64,000 bases of DNA from Sporanaerobium hydrogeniformans (lineage in GTDB: Bacteria; Bacillota; Clostridia; Lachnospirales; Cellulosilyticaceae): the NCBI RefSeq assembly GCF_002735925.1, contig NZ_PEDL01000001.1, positions 62,001 through 126,000 on the forward strand, in the 5' to 3' direction. The notes under the pieces were generated by a model. The model did no database searches and was not told where the DNA came from. It saw only the letters and a list, made by a program, of their open reading frames with translations. Both the position numbers and the translations under genes were made by a program. Each line of letters begins with the position of its first letter. Positions within the stretch are counted from its first letter, which is position 1. This document shows positions 42,471 to 51,828 of the stretch, piece by piece.

Positions 42471-43853
42471 ATGAAAGAAAGTACATTTTTATCAGAGTTT
42501 TTACTCATTACTAACTGGAAAACCTTATTATTTATAGGTATTTTTATAGTTTTATGCTTAATTGTTTTAAGAATGCAACAAAAAAAGGTAAAGTTTTCTT
42601 TACGCATGGTTATTTGCACCCTAATAGGTCTTATTTTAGGGCTTGTTATTCAGTGGGTAGCAGGTTTTCCTAAAGATCCAGCGCAAGTACCTTGGCTCGT
42701 TGAAATCTCTAAATGGTATGGTTTAGTAGGCTATGGATTTTTAGATTTACTCAAGATGTTAGTTGTTCCTATGATTTTCGTATCTATTATAAGAGTTATT
42801 ATGAATATGCAAGGAAGCAACCTAGGCAAAATGACATCTATCACTGTTGGTACACTTCTAGGGACAACAACATTAGCTGCTATGGTAGCTATTTTAGTAG
42901 GTCAGTTAATGCGTTTAGGGGTAGGAGAAGTAGTTACAGCTGAAACAGTTGAAATGCGTACTATTACACCCATTGTAGATACTCTAAGAGGACTATTGCC
43001 TGCTAATCCTGTTAAAGCTATGGCAGATGCCAATGTAGTAGCAATTGTTATTTTTGCAGCTTTTTTAGGCATTGCAATAAGACGTTTAACTAAAAAATAT
43101 ACAGAGGTTATAGCACCCTTTGTAGCTTTAGTAGAAGCATTTTATAAAATTATTGTAAGTGTAGCTATGACCATTATTAAATATATGCCATATGCAGTAA
43201 TAGCTCTTTTGGCCAATACATTAGTAGCAAGAGGCGTTGCGTCTTTACTGAGTGTCATTCGTTTTATTATTGCACTGTATATAAGTATCGGTATTATGTT
43301 TATTATTCATCTTATTATTATAGCACTGTGTGGACTTAATCCATTTACTTATATAAAAAATTTAATGGAACCACTTATTATGGCATTTACTTCCCGTTCG
43401 AGCTTAGGAACGCTACCTGTTACCATTGAAAAACTTACAACCAATGCAGGGATACAAGAAGGTGTTGCTAGCTTTGTAGGAAGCCTTGGCTCAAATATGG
43501 GGATGAATGGGTGTGCCGGAATCTATCCAGCTTTAATGGCAATTACTTTGGGCAATATGAGTGGTATAACAATGGATTTAAGCTTTTACATTATGTTGTT
43601 AGTAGTTATTGCGGTTGGCTCTTTAGGGATTGCAGGTCTTCCGGGCACAGCAACCATTGCTGTATCTGTTGTGATATCAGGAGTAGGTTTAGGGCCACAT
43701 TTTCCTTTGGCTGGAGGAATACTAGCTATAGATCCTATTTTAGACATGGGACGCACCATGTTAAATGTTAATGGTACAATGGTAGCTGCTACGGTAGTAG
43801 CAACATCTTGTGGTGAATTAGATAAAGAAAAGTACAATGCACCTTTAGATTAA
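42471..43853 (+). CDS. DAACS-family symporter, TcyP-like (L-cystine)
   Basis: The 460-residue carrier has about nine membrane segments and the dicarboxylate/amino acid:cation symporter core MAFTSRSSLGTLPVTIE (serine-rich hairpin) and GSNMGMNGCAGIYPALMA. It has the length and extended N-terminus of Bacillus TcyP and E. coli YdjN rather than the 410-430 residues of glutamate carriers. Import of cystine with cations would pair naturally with the disulfide reductase encoded upstream. The substrate is inferred. Confidence 0.75.
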   Translation: MKESTFLSEFLLITNWKTLLFIGIFIVLCLIVLRMQQKKVKFSLRMVICTLIGLILGLVIQWVAGFPKDPAQVPWLVEISKWYGLVGYGFLDLLKMLVVPMIFVSIIRVIMNMQGSNLGKMTSITVGTLLGTTTLAAMVAILVGQLMRLGVGEVVTAETVEMRTITPIVDTLRGLLPANPVKAMADANVVAIVIFAAFLGIAIRRLTKKYTEVIAPFVALVEAFYKIIVSVAMTIIKYMPYAVIALLANTLVARGVASLLSVIRFIIALYISIGIMFIIHLIIIALCGLNPFTYIKNLMEPLIMAFTSRSSLGTLPVTIEKLTTNAGIQEGVASFVGSLGSNMGMNGCAGIYPALMAITLGNMSGITMDLSFYIMLLVVIAVGSLGIAGLPGTATIAVSVVISGVGLGPHFPLAGGILAIDPILDMGRTMLNVNGTMVAATVVATSCGELDKEKYNAPLD

Positions 43854-43913
43854 AAAGCTAAAATCTGCTGAGAGACATGTAGAAAAATATTTTAATATAA
43901 TTTTAAAATTATT

Positions 43914-43942
43914 ATTGAAATATTTTTAAAATTATATTAAAA
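43914..43942 (+). promoter_or_regulatory. Putative promoter of the first Liv binding-protein gene
   Basis: TTGAAA (43914-43919), 17 bases and TAAAAT (43937-43942). It resembles the promoter at 45373-45401 in sequence and spacing (both read TTATTGAAA, then TATATTAMAATACAA). Confidence 0.5.
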
Positions 43943-43977
43943 TACAAACAAATAATAAATGGGTAGCGAGAGCAAAG

Positions 43978-44023
43978 GAGCTTTCTGAAGAGTATGCTAC
44001 ATACTTGGAAGAAGGCTCTTTTT
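43978..44023 (+). terminator. Terminator or leader attenuator before the Liv genes
   Basis: GAGCTTTCT (43978-43986) pairs with AGAAGGCTC (44010-44018), enclosing an inner GTAT/ATAC stem, and is followed by five Ts. It may end the symporter operon, but it lies about 28 bases after a good promoter and so may also attenuate the binding-protein transcript. Confidence 0.7.
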
Positions 44024-44114
44024 GTCTCTTAATAGGAAGGACACTATCTTATTTTATGTAGTAACCATTTATTAACATTCAATCATTTGTTTATATGTGA
44101 AGGGGGAATTATTG

Positions 44115-45308
44115 ATGAAGCTAAGAAAAGTATTAGTAGTTGTGATAAGTACGGTAATGGTGCTAAGTGGAGCTGGTTGTGGTAGTAAAAAAGTAACACC
44201 TTCCACTTCAGTAGAAAGTGCTCAAAAGAGTGAAGGGGAAAAAAATACCTCAACATCAGGTGAAACAATTAAGGTTGGGCTAATCACACCCAAAACAGGT
44301 CAGGTTGCTCAATATGGTATTGCTGTAGAAAATGCCAGCATGCTTGCAGTGAAAGAAGTAAATGAAGCAGGAGGTATTCATGGGAAACAAATTGAGCTTA
44401 TTTCTTATGATAATAAAGCAGATGCTACAGAAAGTATTAATTTATTTAATCGTCTTGTAGATAATGATAACATTGTAGCTCTTATAGGACCAGTTATTTC
44501 TTCTACTTCCTTAGCAGTTGCGCCACTTGCTGAAGAAAAGGGTATTCCAATGATTACACCTACAGGAACGAACTTAGATATTACCCCTGATTATGACTAT
44601 GTATTTAGAGCATGTTATACAGATCCTTATCAAGGCGGTATAATGGCCAAATTTGCTTCTGAGAATTTAAAAGCTAAAAAGGCTGCTATTTTATATAATA
44701 CAGGTGATGATTATTCAACAGGTCTTGCAGTAGCTTTCAAGGAAACCTTTGAAGCAGCAGGTGGTACTATCACTAATTATGAGGGTTATACAGCAGATGA
44801 TAAAGATTTCAAAGCTATTTTAAGTAACATCAAAGCTAATGCACCAGATGTACTTTTTAATCCAGACTATTACAACACAGTAGGTCTTATTGCCGGTCAG
44901 GTAAAAGAAGCCGGACTTAAAACCATTATGCTTGGTGGTGATGGTTGGGATGATGTACAAAAAGAATATGGTGAGGTAACAGAGGGATATTACTTTGCTA
45001 ACCACTATGCTTCTGATGATACAGATCCTATTGTACAAAATTTTGTTCATTCTTATAAAGAAATGTATGGCGATACACCAAATGCTTTAGCAGCTCTTGG
45101 CTATGATGCAACAAAAATTATGATAAAAGCTCTTGAGACGGCTAATAGTGAAGAAGGTCCAGCCATCCTCGAAGCCCTTAAAGCAACAGATCTTGATTGC
45201 GTGGCAGGTCATGTTACATTTGATGAGGTAGGTGATCCTCAAAAGGCTGTTTCTATCTTAAAAATTGAAAAGGGTAAGTTGAAACTTGAAACAAAAATTT
45301 CCAAATAA
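44115..45308 (+). CDS. Branched-chain amino acid ABC transporter binding lipoprotein, copy 1
   Basis: The 397-residue precursor has a lipoprotein-type signal ending LSGAGC and a LivJ-like periplasmic-binding fold (VGLITPKTGQVAQYGIAVENAS, ELISYDNKADATESINLFNRLV, MITPTGTNLDIT, MLGGDGWDD, ALGYDATKI). It delivers leucine, isoleucine, valine or a related amino acid to the LivHMGF complex encoded downstream. The start at 44115 follows AAGGGGGA; the in-frame GTG at 44097 does not. It is very similar to the next gene throughout, a tandem duplication. Confidence 0.9.
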   Translation: MKLRKVLVVVISTVMVLSGAGCGSKKVTPSTSVESAQKSEGEKNTSTSGETIKVGLITPKTGQVAQYGIAVENASMLAVKEVNEAGGIHGKQIELISYDNKADATESINLFNRLVDNDNIVALIGPVISSTSLAVAPLAEEKGIPMITPTGTNLDITPDYDYVFRACYTDPYQGGIMAKFASENLKAKKAAILYNTGDDYSTGLAVAFKETFEAAGGTITNYEGYTADDKDFKAILSNIKANAPDVLFNPDYYNTVGLIAGQVKEAGLKTIMLGGDGWDDVQKEYGEVTEGYYFANHYASDDTDPIVQNFVHSYKEMYGDTPNALAALGYDATKIMIKALETANSEEGPAILEALKATDLDCVAGHVTFDEVGDPQKAVSILKIEKGKLKLETKISK

Positions 45309-45372
45309 TGAATTCATTTGACTTGTTTATTTTCTGACTATTGAATCTTAATAAGAAACAAAAACTTTTTTA

Positions 45373-45401
45373 TTGAAAAATGACAAATATTATATTACAA
45401 T
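45373..45401 (+). promoter_or_regulatory. Putative promoter of the second Liv binding-protein gene
   Basis: TTGAAA (45373-45378), 17 bases and TACAAT (45396-45401), closely similar to the element upstream of the first copy. Confidence 0.55.
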
Positions 45402-45435
45402 ACAATAAATTGAAAGCTTGTGAATAATGGCTTAA

Positions 45436-45483
45436 ACCAAAGAAACGTTTCTCAAGTTATCTGCTTAGAAACGTTCTTTTGGT
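45436..45483 (+). terminator. Terminator or leader hairpin between the binding-protein genes
   Basis: ACCAAAGAAACGTTTCT (45436-45452) and AGAAACGTTCTTTTGGT (45467-45483) form a long stem with a weak T tail. It lies downstream of the predicted promoter of copy 2, in the same arrangement as at copy 1. Confidence 0.65.
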
Positions 45484-45549
45484 GTTTAGTATAAGCAAAC
45501 TCTCAATCAGTAAAAAGTTAAATGGAGAATCAATGAGGAGGAAAATAAT

Positions 45550-46719
45550 ATGATTTTAAAAAGAGTAAGTGCTATTGCAATAAGTATGCTTATGGCAGTA
45601 AGCATGGCAGGTTGTGGTGCAAAAGCACCGAGTAATGAAGGTGAAGGCGCATCAGTAGCAACTAATGGCGAAGGTACTATCAAGATTGGTTTAATTACAC
45701 CTAAAACAGGTTCAGTTGCTCAATATGGAATCGCTGTAGATAATGCAACCGCTTTAGCAGTAAAGGAAATTAATGAAGCAGGTGGTATTAACGGTAGAGA
45801 AATCGAACTTATTTCTTATGATAATAAAGGTGACGCAACAGAAAGTATTAATCTTTTTAATCGTTTAGTAGATAATGATGAAATAGTTGCCTTATTAGGA
45901 CCAGTTATTTCAAGTAATGCTTTGGCTATTGGACCATTAGCTGATGAAAAAGGTATTCCAATGATTACGCCTACAGGAACAAGTCTTGATATTACACCAG
46001 GTTATGATTATGTGTATAGAGCATGCTACACAGACCCTTATCAAGGAAGTATTATGGCAAAGTTTGCAAATGAAAATCTTAAAGTAAAAACAGCTTCTAT
46101 TCTATACAATACAGGAAGTGATTATTCTGTAGGTCTTGCAGAAGCTTTCAAAGAAACTTTTGAAGCAGCAGGCGGAACAATTACAAACTATGAAGGTTAT
46201 ACAGCAGATGATAAAGAATTTAAAGCAGTGCTTACAAACATTAAGGCAGGTTCACCAGAAGTATTATTTATTCCTGATTACTACAATACAGTAGGTCTTA
46301 TTGCTGGCCAAGTAAAAGAAGTTGGCTTAGATACGATTATGCTTGGTGGTGATGGATGGGATGGTGTACAAGAAAATTATGGTGAGTTAGTAGAAGGTAG
46401 TTACTTTGTAAACCATTATGCTGCAGATGATACAGCAGAAATTGTTAAAAACTTTGTAGATAACTATACCGAAATGTTTGAAGGTACAAGACCTAATGCA
46501 TTTGCAGCTCTTGGCTACGATGCAACTAAGATTTTAGCAGCAGCTATTGAAAAAGCAGGAACAGAAGATAAAGCAGCGATTAAAGATGCCATTGCCGCAA
46601 CAGATATGGATTGTGTAACAGGACATGTTACTTTTGATGAAAATGGTGATCCACAAAAATCTGTTACTATCTTAAAAATGAAAGATGGCGTATCTGTTCT
46701 TGAAACAAAAGTTCAATAA
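45550..46719 (+). CDS. Branched-chain amino acid ABC transporter binding lipoprotein, copy 2
   Basis: The 389-residue precursor has a canonical lipobox SMAGC and the same LivJ-like fold as copy 1, with near-identical blocks such as LITPKTGSVAQYGIAVDNA, NYEGYTADDKEFKA and MLGGDGWDG. Differences cluster in surface segments and in a few pocket positions, so the two may share one permease with different preferences. GAGGAGG precedes the start. A terminator-like hairpin separates it from livH, as expected for a protein needed in excess. Confidence 0.9.
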   Translation: MILKRVSAIAISMLMAVSMAGCGAKAPSNEGEGASVATNGEGTIKIGLITPKTGSVAQYGIAVDNATALAVKEINEAGGINGREIELISYDNKGDATESINLFNRLVDNDEIVALLGPVISSNALAIGPLADEKGIPMITPTGTSLDITPGYDYVYRACYTDPYQGSIMAKFANENLKVKTASILYNTGSDYSVGLAEAFKETFEAAGGTITNYEGYTADDKEFKAVLTNIKAGSPEVLFIPDYYNTVGLIAGQVKEVGLDTIMLGGDGWDGVQENYGELVEGSYFVNHYAADDTAEIVKNFVDNYTEMFEGTRPNAFAALGYDATKILAAAIEKAGTEDKAAIKDAIAATDMDCVTGHVTFDENGDPQKSVTILKMKDGVSVLETKVQ

Positions 46720-46770
46720 GGTGTTAAAACTCTATAGTATAGACGTAGCAATTACATAGAGTATAAGATA

Positions 46771-46799
46771 GGGGAGAATAAATAGTGTTCTCCCCTTTT
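46771..46799 (+). terminator. Intra-operon terminator before livH
   Basis: GGGGAGAA (46771-46778) and TTCTCCCC (46788-46795), then TTTTG. Partial read-through would feed the permease genes. Confidence 0.8.
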
Positions 46800-46831
46800 G
46801 TAAGTCAAACACAAAGAGAAGGGGGAGGAAG

Positions 46832-47713
46832 ATGAATCAATTTATTGAACAAATTATTTATGGTATTCAATTAGGAAGTATTTATGCCTTAATTGCCCTT
46901 GGTTATACGATGGTTTATGGAATTGTTAAATTAATTAACTTTGCACATGGTGATATTTTAATGATGGGTGCCTATTTTGGTCTATTAAGTGTAACACTTT
47001 TAGATATACCTTTTGGACTGGCAATTGTTCTTTCCATGGCAGTATGTGCAGTGATTGGTATGCTTATTGACATCATTGCTTATAAGCCACTTCGTAATGC
47101 ACCACGTATTTCAGCACTTATTACAGCCATTGGTGTTAGCTTATTTTTAGAAAATATATATCGCGTAATGTTTGGTGCAGAAACACGCAAGATGGTTATT
47201 CCTACGAGTCTTACTCAAACTATAGCCATAGGAAATATAAAAATATCATATGTGACCTTATTAACTGTCTTTTTAACTATTATTTGTATGGTTGCCCTAC
47301 AACTAGTAGTTAAGAAGACTAAGGTAGGAAAGGCAATGCGAGCTGTTTCAGAAGACCAACAAGCAGCAAGGCTTATGGGGGTTAATGTTAACTTAACTAT
47401 TTCTATGACCTTTGCCCTTGGTTCAGCACTTGCTGCTTTAGGAGGGGTACTTTATAGTGTAACCTATTATCAAGTAGAACCCTATATGGGGATGATGCCA
47501 GGACTTAAAGCTTTCGTAGCTGCCGTATTAGGAGGTATTGGAATTATACCAGGCGCCATGTTTGGGGGATATGCTTTAGGACTTATTGAAAATCTTGCGA
47601 AAGCATATGTTTCTTCAAGCTGGTCCAATGCCATCGCTTTTGGTATTTTAATTTTGATTCTACTCTTTAAACCAGCTGGACTATTTGGTAAAAATGTCAG
47701 AGAGAAAGTGTAG
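46832..47713 (+). CDS. livH: Branched-chain amino acid ABC transporter permease
   Basis: The 293-residue permease has about eight membrane helices and the LivH motifs GSIYALIALGYTMVYGIVKLINFAHGDI and AVSEDQQAARLMGVNVN, ending with ILLFKPAGLFG. It forms the channel with LivM. GAAGGGGGAGG precedes the start. Confidence 0.95.
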   Translation: MNQFIEQIIYGIQLGSIYALIALGYTMVYGIVKLINFAHGDILMMGAYFGLLSVTLLDIPFGLAIVLSMAVCAVIGMLIDIIAYKPLRNAPRISALITAIGVSLFLENIYRVMFGAETRKMVIPTSLTQTIAIGNIKISYVTLLTVFLTIICMVALQLVVKKTKVGKAMRAVSEDQQAARLMGVNVNLTISMTFALGSALAALGGVLYSVTYYQVEPYMGMMPGLKAFVAAVLGGIGIIPGAMFGGYALGLIENLAKAYVSSSWSNAIAFGILILILLFKPAGLFGKNVREKV

Positions 47714-47722
47714 GTGAGTGGC

Positions 47723-48754
47723 ATGAAGAAATGGCAAGAATATAGTGTAACCTTTGGTGGAATTGTTTTGCTTTTTATTTTGTTTGAGGTGTTAATGGCA
47801 CAGGGTATTATTAATAACTACGTATCGGGTGTGCTTGTTCTTATTGGCATCAATATTATTGCTGCAGCTAGCTTGAATCTTGCAACAGGGTATTTAGGGC
47901 AACTGGCACTAGGGCATGCAGGATTTATGGCTATTGGTGCCTATTCGGCAGCCTTTGTGATGAAGGTAGCGAAGATAAATGGTTTTCAAAATTCAGATGG
48001 TATTGTTGTTGGCTTAATGATTGTTGCTCTTATTTTTGCAGGTGTTATGGCAGCCATTTTTGGTATACTTATTGGGATTCCAGCTCTTAGACTTCGTGGA
48101 GATTATTTAGGAATCGTTACATTAGGGTTTGGTGAAATCATTCGTATTGCCATTTTTAATTTGGATTTTAAAGTAATGGGCTTCCAATTTACAGGTGGTG
48201 CAAGAGGCTTTAGAGGCTACTTAGGTTATATGAGCTTTGAAATGATATTTTGGCTTGTAATCATTGTATTAGCGATTTTATACCTTATTATTCGTTCACG
48301 CCATGGTCGGGCTATTCTTTCTATACGAGAGGATGAGATTGCAGCAGAGGCAGTAGGCGTGCCAACTACTTTTTATAAAATTTTTGGTTTTGCAACCTCT
48401 GCTTTTTTTGCAGGAATTGCAGGAGGCTGTTTAGCTTTCTATCAAAAAATGATTGACCCTAAGAAATTTACATTTATGTATTCTGTTGAAATTTTCATTA
48501 TCGTTGTATTAGGAGGAATGGGGAGTTTAACAGGAACGATTGTAGCGGCAATTATTTTAGGAATTCTCAATGAGTTCTTACATGTTATTGATCAGTGGCG
48601 TCTTGTTATTTATTCAGCACTTCTTATTATTATGATGATTTTTAGACCAGAAGGCCTATTAGGAAGTAAAGAATTTTCTTTAGTTGGTTTGATTAAGAAG
48701 GTAATGGGTAAGAAGAGTAGCTCAAAATCTTCTGATGCACAGGAGGTGAAATGA
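47723..48754 (+). CDS. livM: Branched-chain amino acid ABC transporter permease
   Basis: The 343-residue partner permease has the LivM signature LNLATGYLGQLALGHAGFMAIGAY, the cytoplasmic loop SIREDEIAAEAVGVPTTFYKIFGFATSAFFAGIAGG and a polar C-terminal tail. The ATG at 47723 is chosen over the GTG at 47714 because TAGGTGAG sits just ahead of it. The stop overlaps livG by four bases. Confidence 0.93.
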   Translation: MKKWQEYSVTFGGIVLLFILFEVLMAQGIINNYVSGVLVLIGINIIAAASLNLATGYLGQLALGHAGFMAIGAYSAAFVMKVAKINGFQNSDGIVVGLMIVALIFAGVMAAIFGILIGIPALRLRGDYLGIVTLGFGEIIRIAIFNLDFKVMGFQFTGGARGFRGYLGYMSFEMIFWLVIIVLAILYLIIRSRHGRAILSIREDEIAAEAVGVPTTFYKIFGFATSAFFAGIAGGCLAFYQKMIDPKKFTFMYSVEIFIIVVLGGMGSLTGTIVAAIILGILNEFLHVIDQWRLVIYSALLIIMMIFRPEGLLGSKEFSLVGLIKKVMGKKSSSKSSDAQEVK

Positions 48755-49518
48755 TGGCTCTATTAGAGACAAAAAACCTAGGGATTAGCTTTGGTGGTTT
48801 AAAAGCTGTTGATGAGTTTGAAATTAGTATTGATAATCACGAATTAGTAGGCCTTATTGGACCTAACGGAGCAGGTAAAACAACGATCTTCAACTTATTA
48901 ACAGGCGTGTATCAACCGACTCAAGGTGATGTTTTACTAGGTGGAGAAAGCATTATAGGTCTTACGCCTAATCAAATTGTAAAGAAAGGTTTAACAAGAA
49001 CCTTCCAAAACATTCGTTTGTTTAAAACGCTTACTGTTCTAGATAATGTAAAGATTGCTTTTCATCATAAGATGACTTATGGCGTTTCTAATAGTATTTT
49101 ACGTTTTCCTGGTACAAAATACTGGAAAGAAGAAAAGCAAATTGAAGAGAAGGCTTTGGAGCTTTTAGCCCTTTTTAATATGGAGCATCAAGCTTATCAG
49201 TTAGCTCAAAATTTGCCTTATGGTGAACAAAGAAAATTAGAGATTGCAAGAGCATTAGCTGCAGAACCCAAACTTCTTCTTTTAGATGAACCAGCGGCAG
49301 GAATGAACCCTCAAGAAACCCATGAACTCATGGAGAACATTCACTTTATTCGTAATAACTTTGATGTATCTATTCTGCTTATTGAACATGATATGAAACT
49401 TGTTATGGGGATTTGCGAACGTCTAATTGTTATTGATTATGGCATGATTATTGCTCAAGGTCTTCCAGAAGAAATTAGAGCCAATAAAAAAGTAATTGGT
49501 GCTTATTTAGGAAATTAG
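48751..49518 (+). CDS. livG: Branched-chain amino acid ABC transporter ATPase
   Basis: The 255-residue ATPase has Walker A GPNGAGKTT, the Q-loop RTFQNIRLF, the signature LPYGEQRKLEIARAL (LSGGQ variant typical of LivG), Walker B LLLLDEPAAGMN and the H-loop IEHDM. AGGAGGTG supports the start, which overlaps livM. Confidence 0.95.
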   Translation: MMALLETKNLGISFGGLKAVDEFEISIDNHELVGLIGPNGAGKTTIFNLLTGVYQPTQGDVLLGGESIIGLTPNQIVKKGLTRTFQNIRLFKTLTVLDNVKIAFHHKMTYGVSNSILRFPGTKYWKEEKQIEEKALELLALFNMEHQAYQLAQNLPYGEQRKLEIARALAAEPKLLLLDEPAAGMNPQETHELMENIHFIRNNFDVSILLIEHDMKLVMGICERLIVIDYGMIIAQGLPEEIRANKKVIGAYLGN

Positions 49519-49529
49519 GAGGTGGAAGG

Positions 49530-50231
49530 ATGTTAAAGGTAGAAAATATAGAAGTCTATTATGGAGCAATTCATGCCATAAAAGGCGTAAGCTTTGAAGT
49601 AAAGGCAGGCGAGGTTGTAACTCTTATTGGAGCCAATGGCGCAGGGAAGACCACTATTATGCATACCACCTCAGGCATTATTAAACCACAGACGGGTACT
49701 ATTACCTTTGATGGCAAGGACATTACCTATACAAGAGCTCATACTATTGTTGAAATGGGAATGGCACAAGTGCCAGAAGGTAGACGTGTTTTTGCTAAAA
49801 TGAGTGTAAAAGAAAATTTAGAGATGGGTGCGTATTCACGAAAAGATAAGGGAAGCTTAGAAGCAGATTATGATATGGTTTATGAACGTTTCCCTAGATT
49901 AAAAGAAAGAAGAAAACAATTAGCAGGAACCATGAGTGGTGGAGAACAACAGATGCTTGCTATTGCTAGAGCTTTGATGTCTAAACCAAAACTTCTGCTT
50001 TTGGATGAGCCATCTATGGGGCTTGCACCTATTTTAGTTGATGAAGTATTTAATATTATCAAGGATATTAACAAAGATGGTACGACCATTTTACTAGTTG
50101 AACAAAATGCTCATAAGGCTTTAAGTATTGCAGACCATGCTTATGTATTAGAAACAGGGAAGGTAGTTTTAGCAGGAGAGGCTAAAAAATTACTTAATGA
50201 TGATGCAGTTAAAAAAGCTTATTTAGGCTAA
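49530..50231 (+). CDS. livF: Branched-chain amino acid ABC transporter ATPase
   Basis: The 233-residue ATPase has Walker A GANGAGKTT, the LivF-typical AQVPEGRRVFAKMSVKENLEMG, the signature MSGGEQQMLAIARAL, Walker B LLLLDEPSMGLAP and the H-loop VEQNA. It is the last gene of the Liv operon, directly followed by a strong terminator. Confidence 0.95.
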   Translation: MLKVENIEVYYGAIHAIKGVSFEVKAGEVVTLIGANGAGKTTIMHTTSGIIKPQTGTITFDGKDITYTRAHTIVEMGMAQVPEGRRVFAKMSVKENLEMGAYSRKDKGSLEADYDMVYERFPRLKERRKQLAGTMSGGEQQMLAIARALMSKPKLLLLDEPSMGLAPILVDEVFNIIKDINKDGTTILLVEQNAHKALSIADHAYVLETGKVVLAGEAKKLLNDDAVKKAYLG

Positions 50232-50245
50232 TTGGTTTTAGCGTG

Positions 50246-50294
50246 AAAGGAGCTAGGTAATAAGTTATAAAAAACTTATTGCCTAGCTCCTTTT
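50246..50294. terminator. Intrinsic terminator of the Liv operon
   Basis: AAAGGAGCTAGGTAATAAGTT (first arm, 50246-50266) pairs with the complementary arm at 50273-50294, followed by Ts. It also serves as a barrier to the convergent ATPase gene. Confidence 0.9.
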
Positions 50295-50322
50295 GTGTTC
50301 AAGAAAGATTTAATTTTGTATA

Positions 50323-51825
50323 TTAAGCCTCCTTAGAAGGTTGAGGAGAAATGGCATATTTTAAAATGAGTTCTTTAGTTGCTTCTTTATGAGACATTTC
50401 ATGAATAAGCTGACCTTGAGAAAGGATAAGGATACGGTCACACATACCAAGAATTTCATCGAAATCAGAGGAGATAAGGATGATGCCAGCCCCTTTTTTG
50501 ATCATGTCATTCATACAGTTATACATATCAATTTTATTAGGAATATCTACTCCACGAGTAGGTTCATCTAAAATAAATATTTTAGCTTGATTCATAATCC
50601 ATTTAGAAAGCAACATTTTTTGCTGAATGCTTGGATTGAAATGATGAATAGACTCATACATACAAGCTTCAATATTAAAGCGTTTTAAATAATCCTGTAC
50701 AGTGGCATGAAGCATTTCATAGTTAATATGATAGAGATGAGAGAAACGAGAAAGGGCGGTAAAAGCAATATTATCAGCTACATCAAGTGAGGGAAGGATG
50801 CTATGTAAATTTCGGTCTTCAGGAAGCAAAGCCATAAGATGTGAAATAGCTTCTGTAGGATGTTTAATTTGCAAAAGTTGCCCATTGACTTCTAAATGTT
50901 CACAGGTGTAAGGCGCGTTGCCAAATAAACAATTCGCAAGTAGTGTACGACCTGAACCAGCTAAGCCAGTAATGCCTAGAATCTCATGTTGATGTAGGGA
51001 AAAGGAAATACGAGTAAGAATATCAGAAGATTGCAGGTTTTGTACTTTTAAGAGAACATCTCCTTTATTAAAATGCAGTTTAGGATAGCGATTAGACAAG
51101 GAGGTACCTGCAAGAAGATAAATGATTTCTTCATTGACGGACTCATCTACATGTAGTGTGGCTAAGAGGTGACCATCCTTGATAATGGATACACGATTTC
51201 CCAAGAGGTCAATATCACTTAAACGATGAGAGATGAAAAAAATCCCAACCTTTTTAGCTTGGAGATGGCGAATAATAGTATGTAAAATAGCACTTTCATA
51301 ATCGGTAAAGGCTGCAGAAGGTTCATCTAAAATGACAATACGAGCTTCACATACATAGGCTTTTAAAATTTGCAACAGATGCTTATGGGCTAAGCTTAAA
51401 TCTTCCACAAGAGTTTGAGAGGAAAGATTGATTTCAAACTGATCAAGTAAGTTTTGAGCTTGAGCATAAAGCTGAGGATAATTAATGGGAATAAACAACT
51501 TATTTTTATTAATGGATTCAAAGAAAAGGTTTTCAGCAACGGTCATATCTTCAAAGAGTTCGACTTCTTGAGGAGCATAAAAGATACCAAGAGCTTTAGC
51601 CGCTAATAAAGAAGGAATAATAACAGGTTCTCCCTGAATAAAAACTTGACCTGTGTAATCAGAGATAAGTCCTGCGATTATTTTCATTAAAGCAGATTTA
51701 CCGGAGCCATTTTGACCAATAATGACATGAACCTCTTGAGGAAGTAAATTAAGGTTAATTTCCTTTAAGGCAAATGTATCACTTAATTGTGAGGAAATAG
51801 CTTTAAGTTCTAATAAATAATCCAT
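50323..51825 (-). CDS. Orphan RbsA-like double ABC ATPase with degenerate signatures
   Basis: The 500-residue protein has two nucleotide-binding domains arranged as in RbsA/MglA sugar ATPases. Domain 1 has Walker A GQNGSGKSA and Walker B IVILDEPSAAF, but the signature reads VEDLSLAHKHLLQILKAY. Domain 2 has the RbsA-type GLAGSGRTLLA and Walker [13 protein letters not shown], but its signature reads FNPSIQQKMLLSKWI where LSGGNQQK is expected. It lies three bases after a DeoR regulator gene and has no permease or binding protein of its own. It may energise the divergent MmsB-type permease, or it may be a non-transport regulator. Confidence 0.75.
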   Translation of the reverse strand: MDYLLELKAISSQLSDTFALKEINLNLLPQEVHVIIGQNGSGKSALMKIIAGLISDYTGQVFIQGEPVIIPSLLAAKALGIFYAPQEVELFEDMTVAENLFFESINKNKLFIPINYPQLYAQAQNLLDQFEINLSSQTLVEDLSLAHKHLLQILKAYVCEARIVILDEPSAAFTDYESAILHTIIRHLQAKKVGIFFISHRLSDIDLLGNRVSIIKDGHLLATLHVDESVNEEIIYLLAGTSLSNRYPKLHFNKGDVLLKVQNLQSSDILTRISFSLHQHEILGITGLAGSGRTLLANCLFGNAPYTCEHLEVNGQLLQIKHPTEAISHLMALLPEDRNLHSILPSLDVADNIAFTALSRFSHLYHINYEMLHATVQDYLKRFNIEACMYESIHHFNPSIQQKMLLSKWIMNQAKIFILDEPTRGVDIPNKIDMYNCMNDMIKKGAGIILISSDFDEILGMCDRILILSQGQLIHEMSHKEATKELILKYAISPQPSKEA

Positions 51826-51828
51826 TCA

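Noticed and set aside
43854-44114. T-box or leucine leader-peptide attenuator before the Liv genes
   Set aside because: I found no T-box core and no leader frame with a run of Leu, Ile or Val codons and a ribosome site; only the hairpin is reported.
44115-46719. Tandem binding-protein genes as an assembly duplication artefact
   Set aside because: The copies differ at many residues and in their lipoprotein signals, leaders and spacing, so they are true paralogues.
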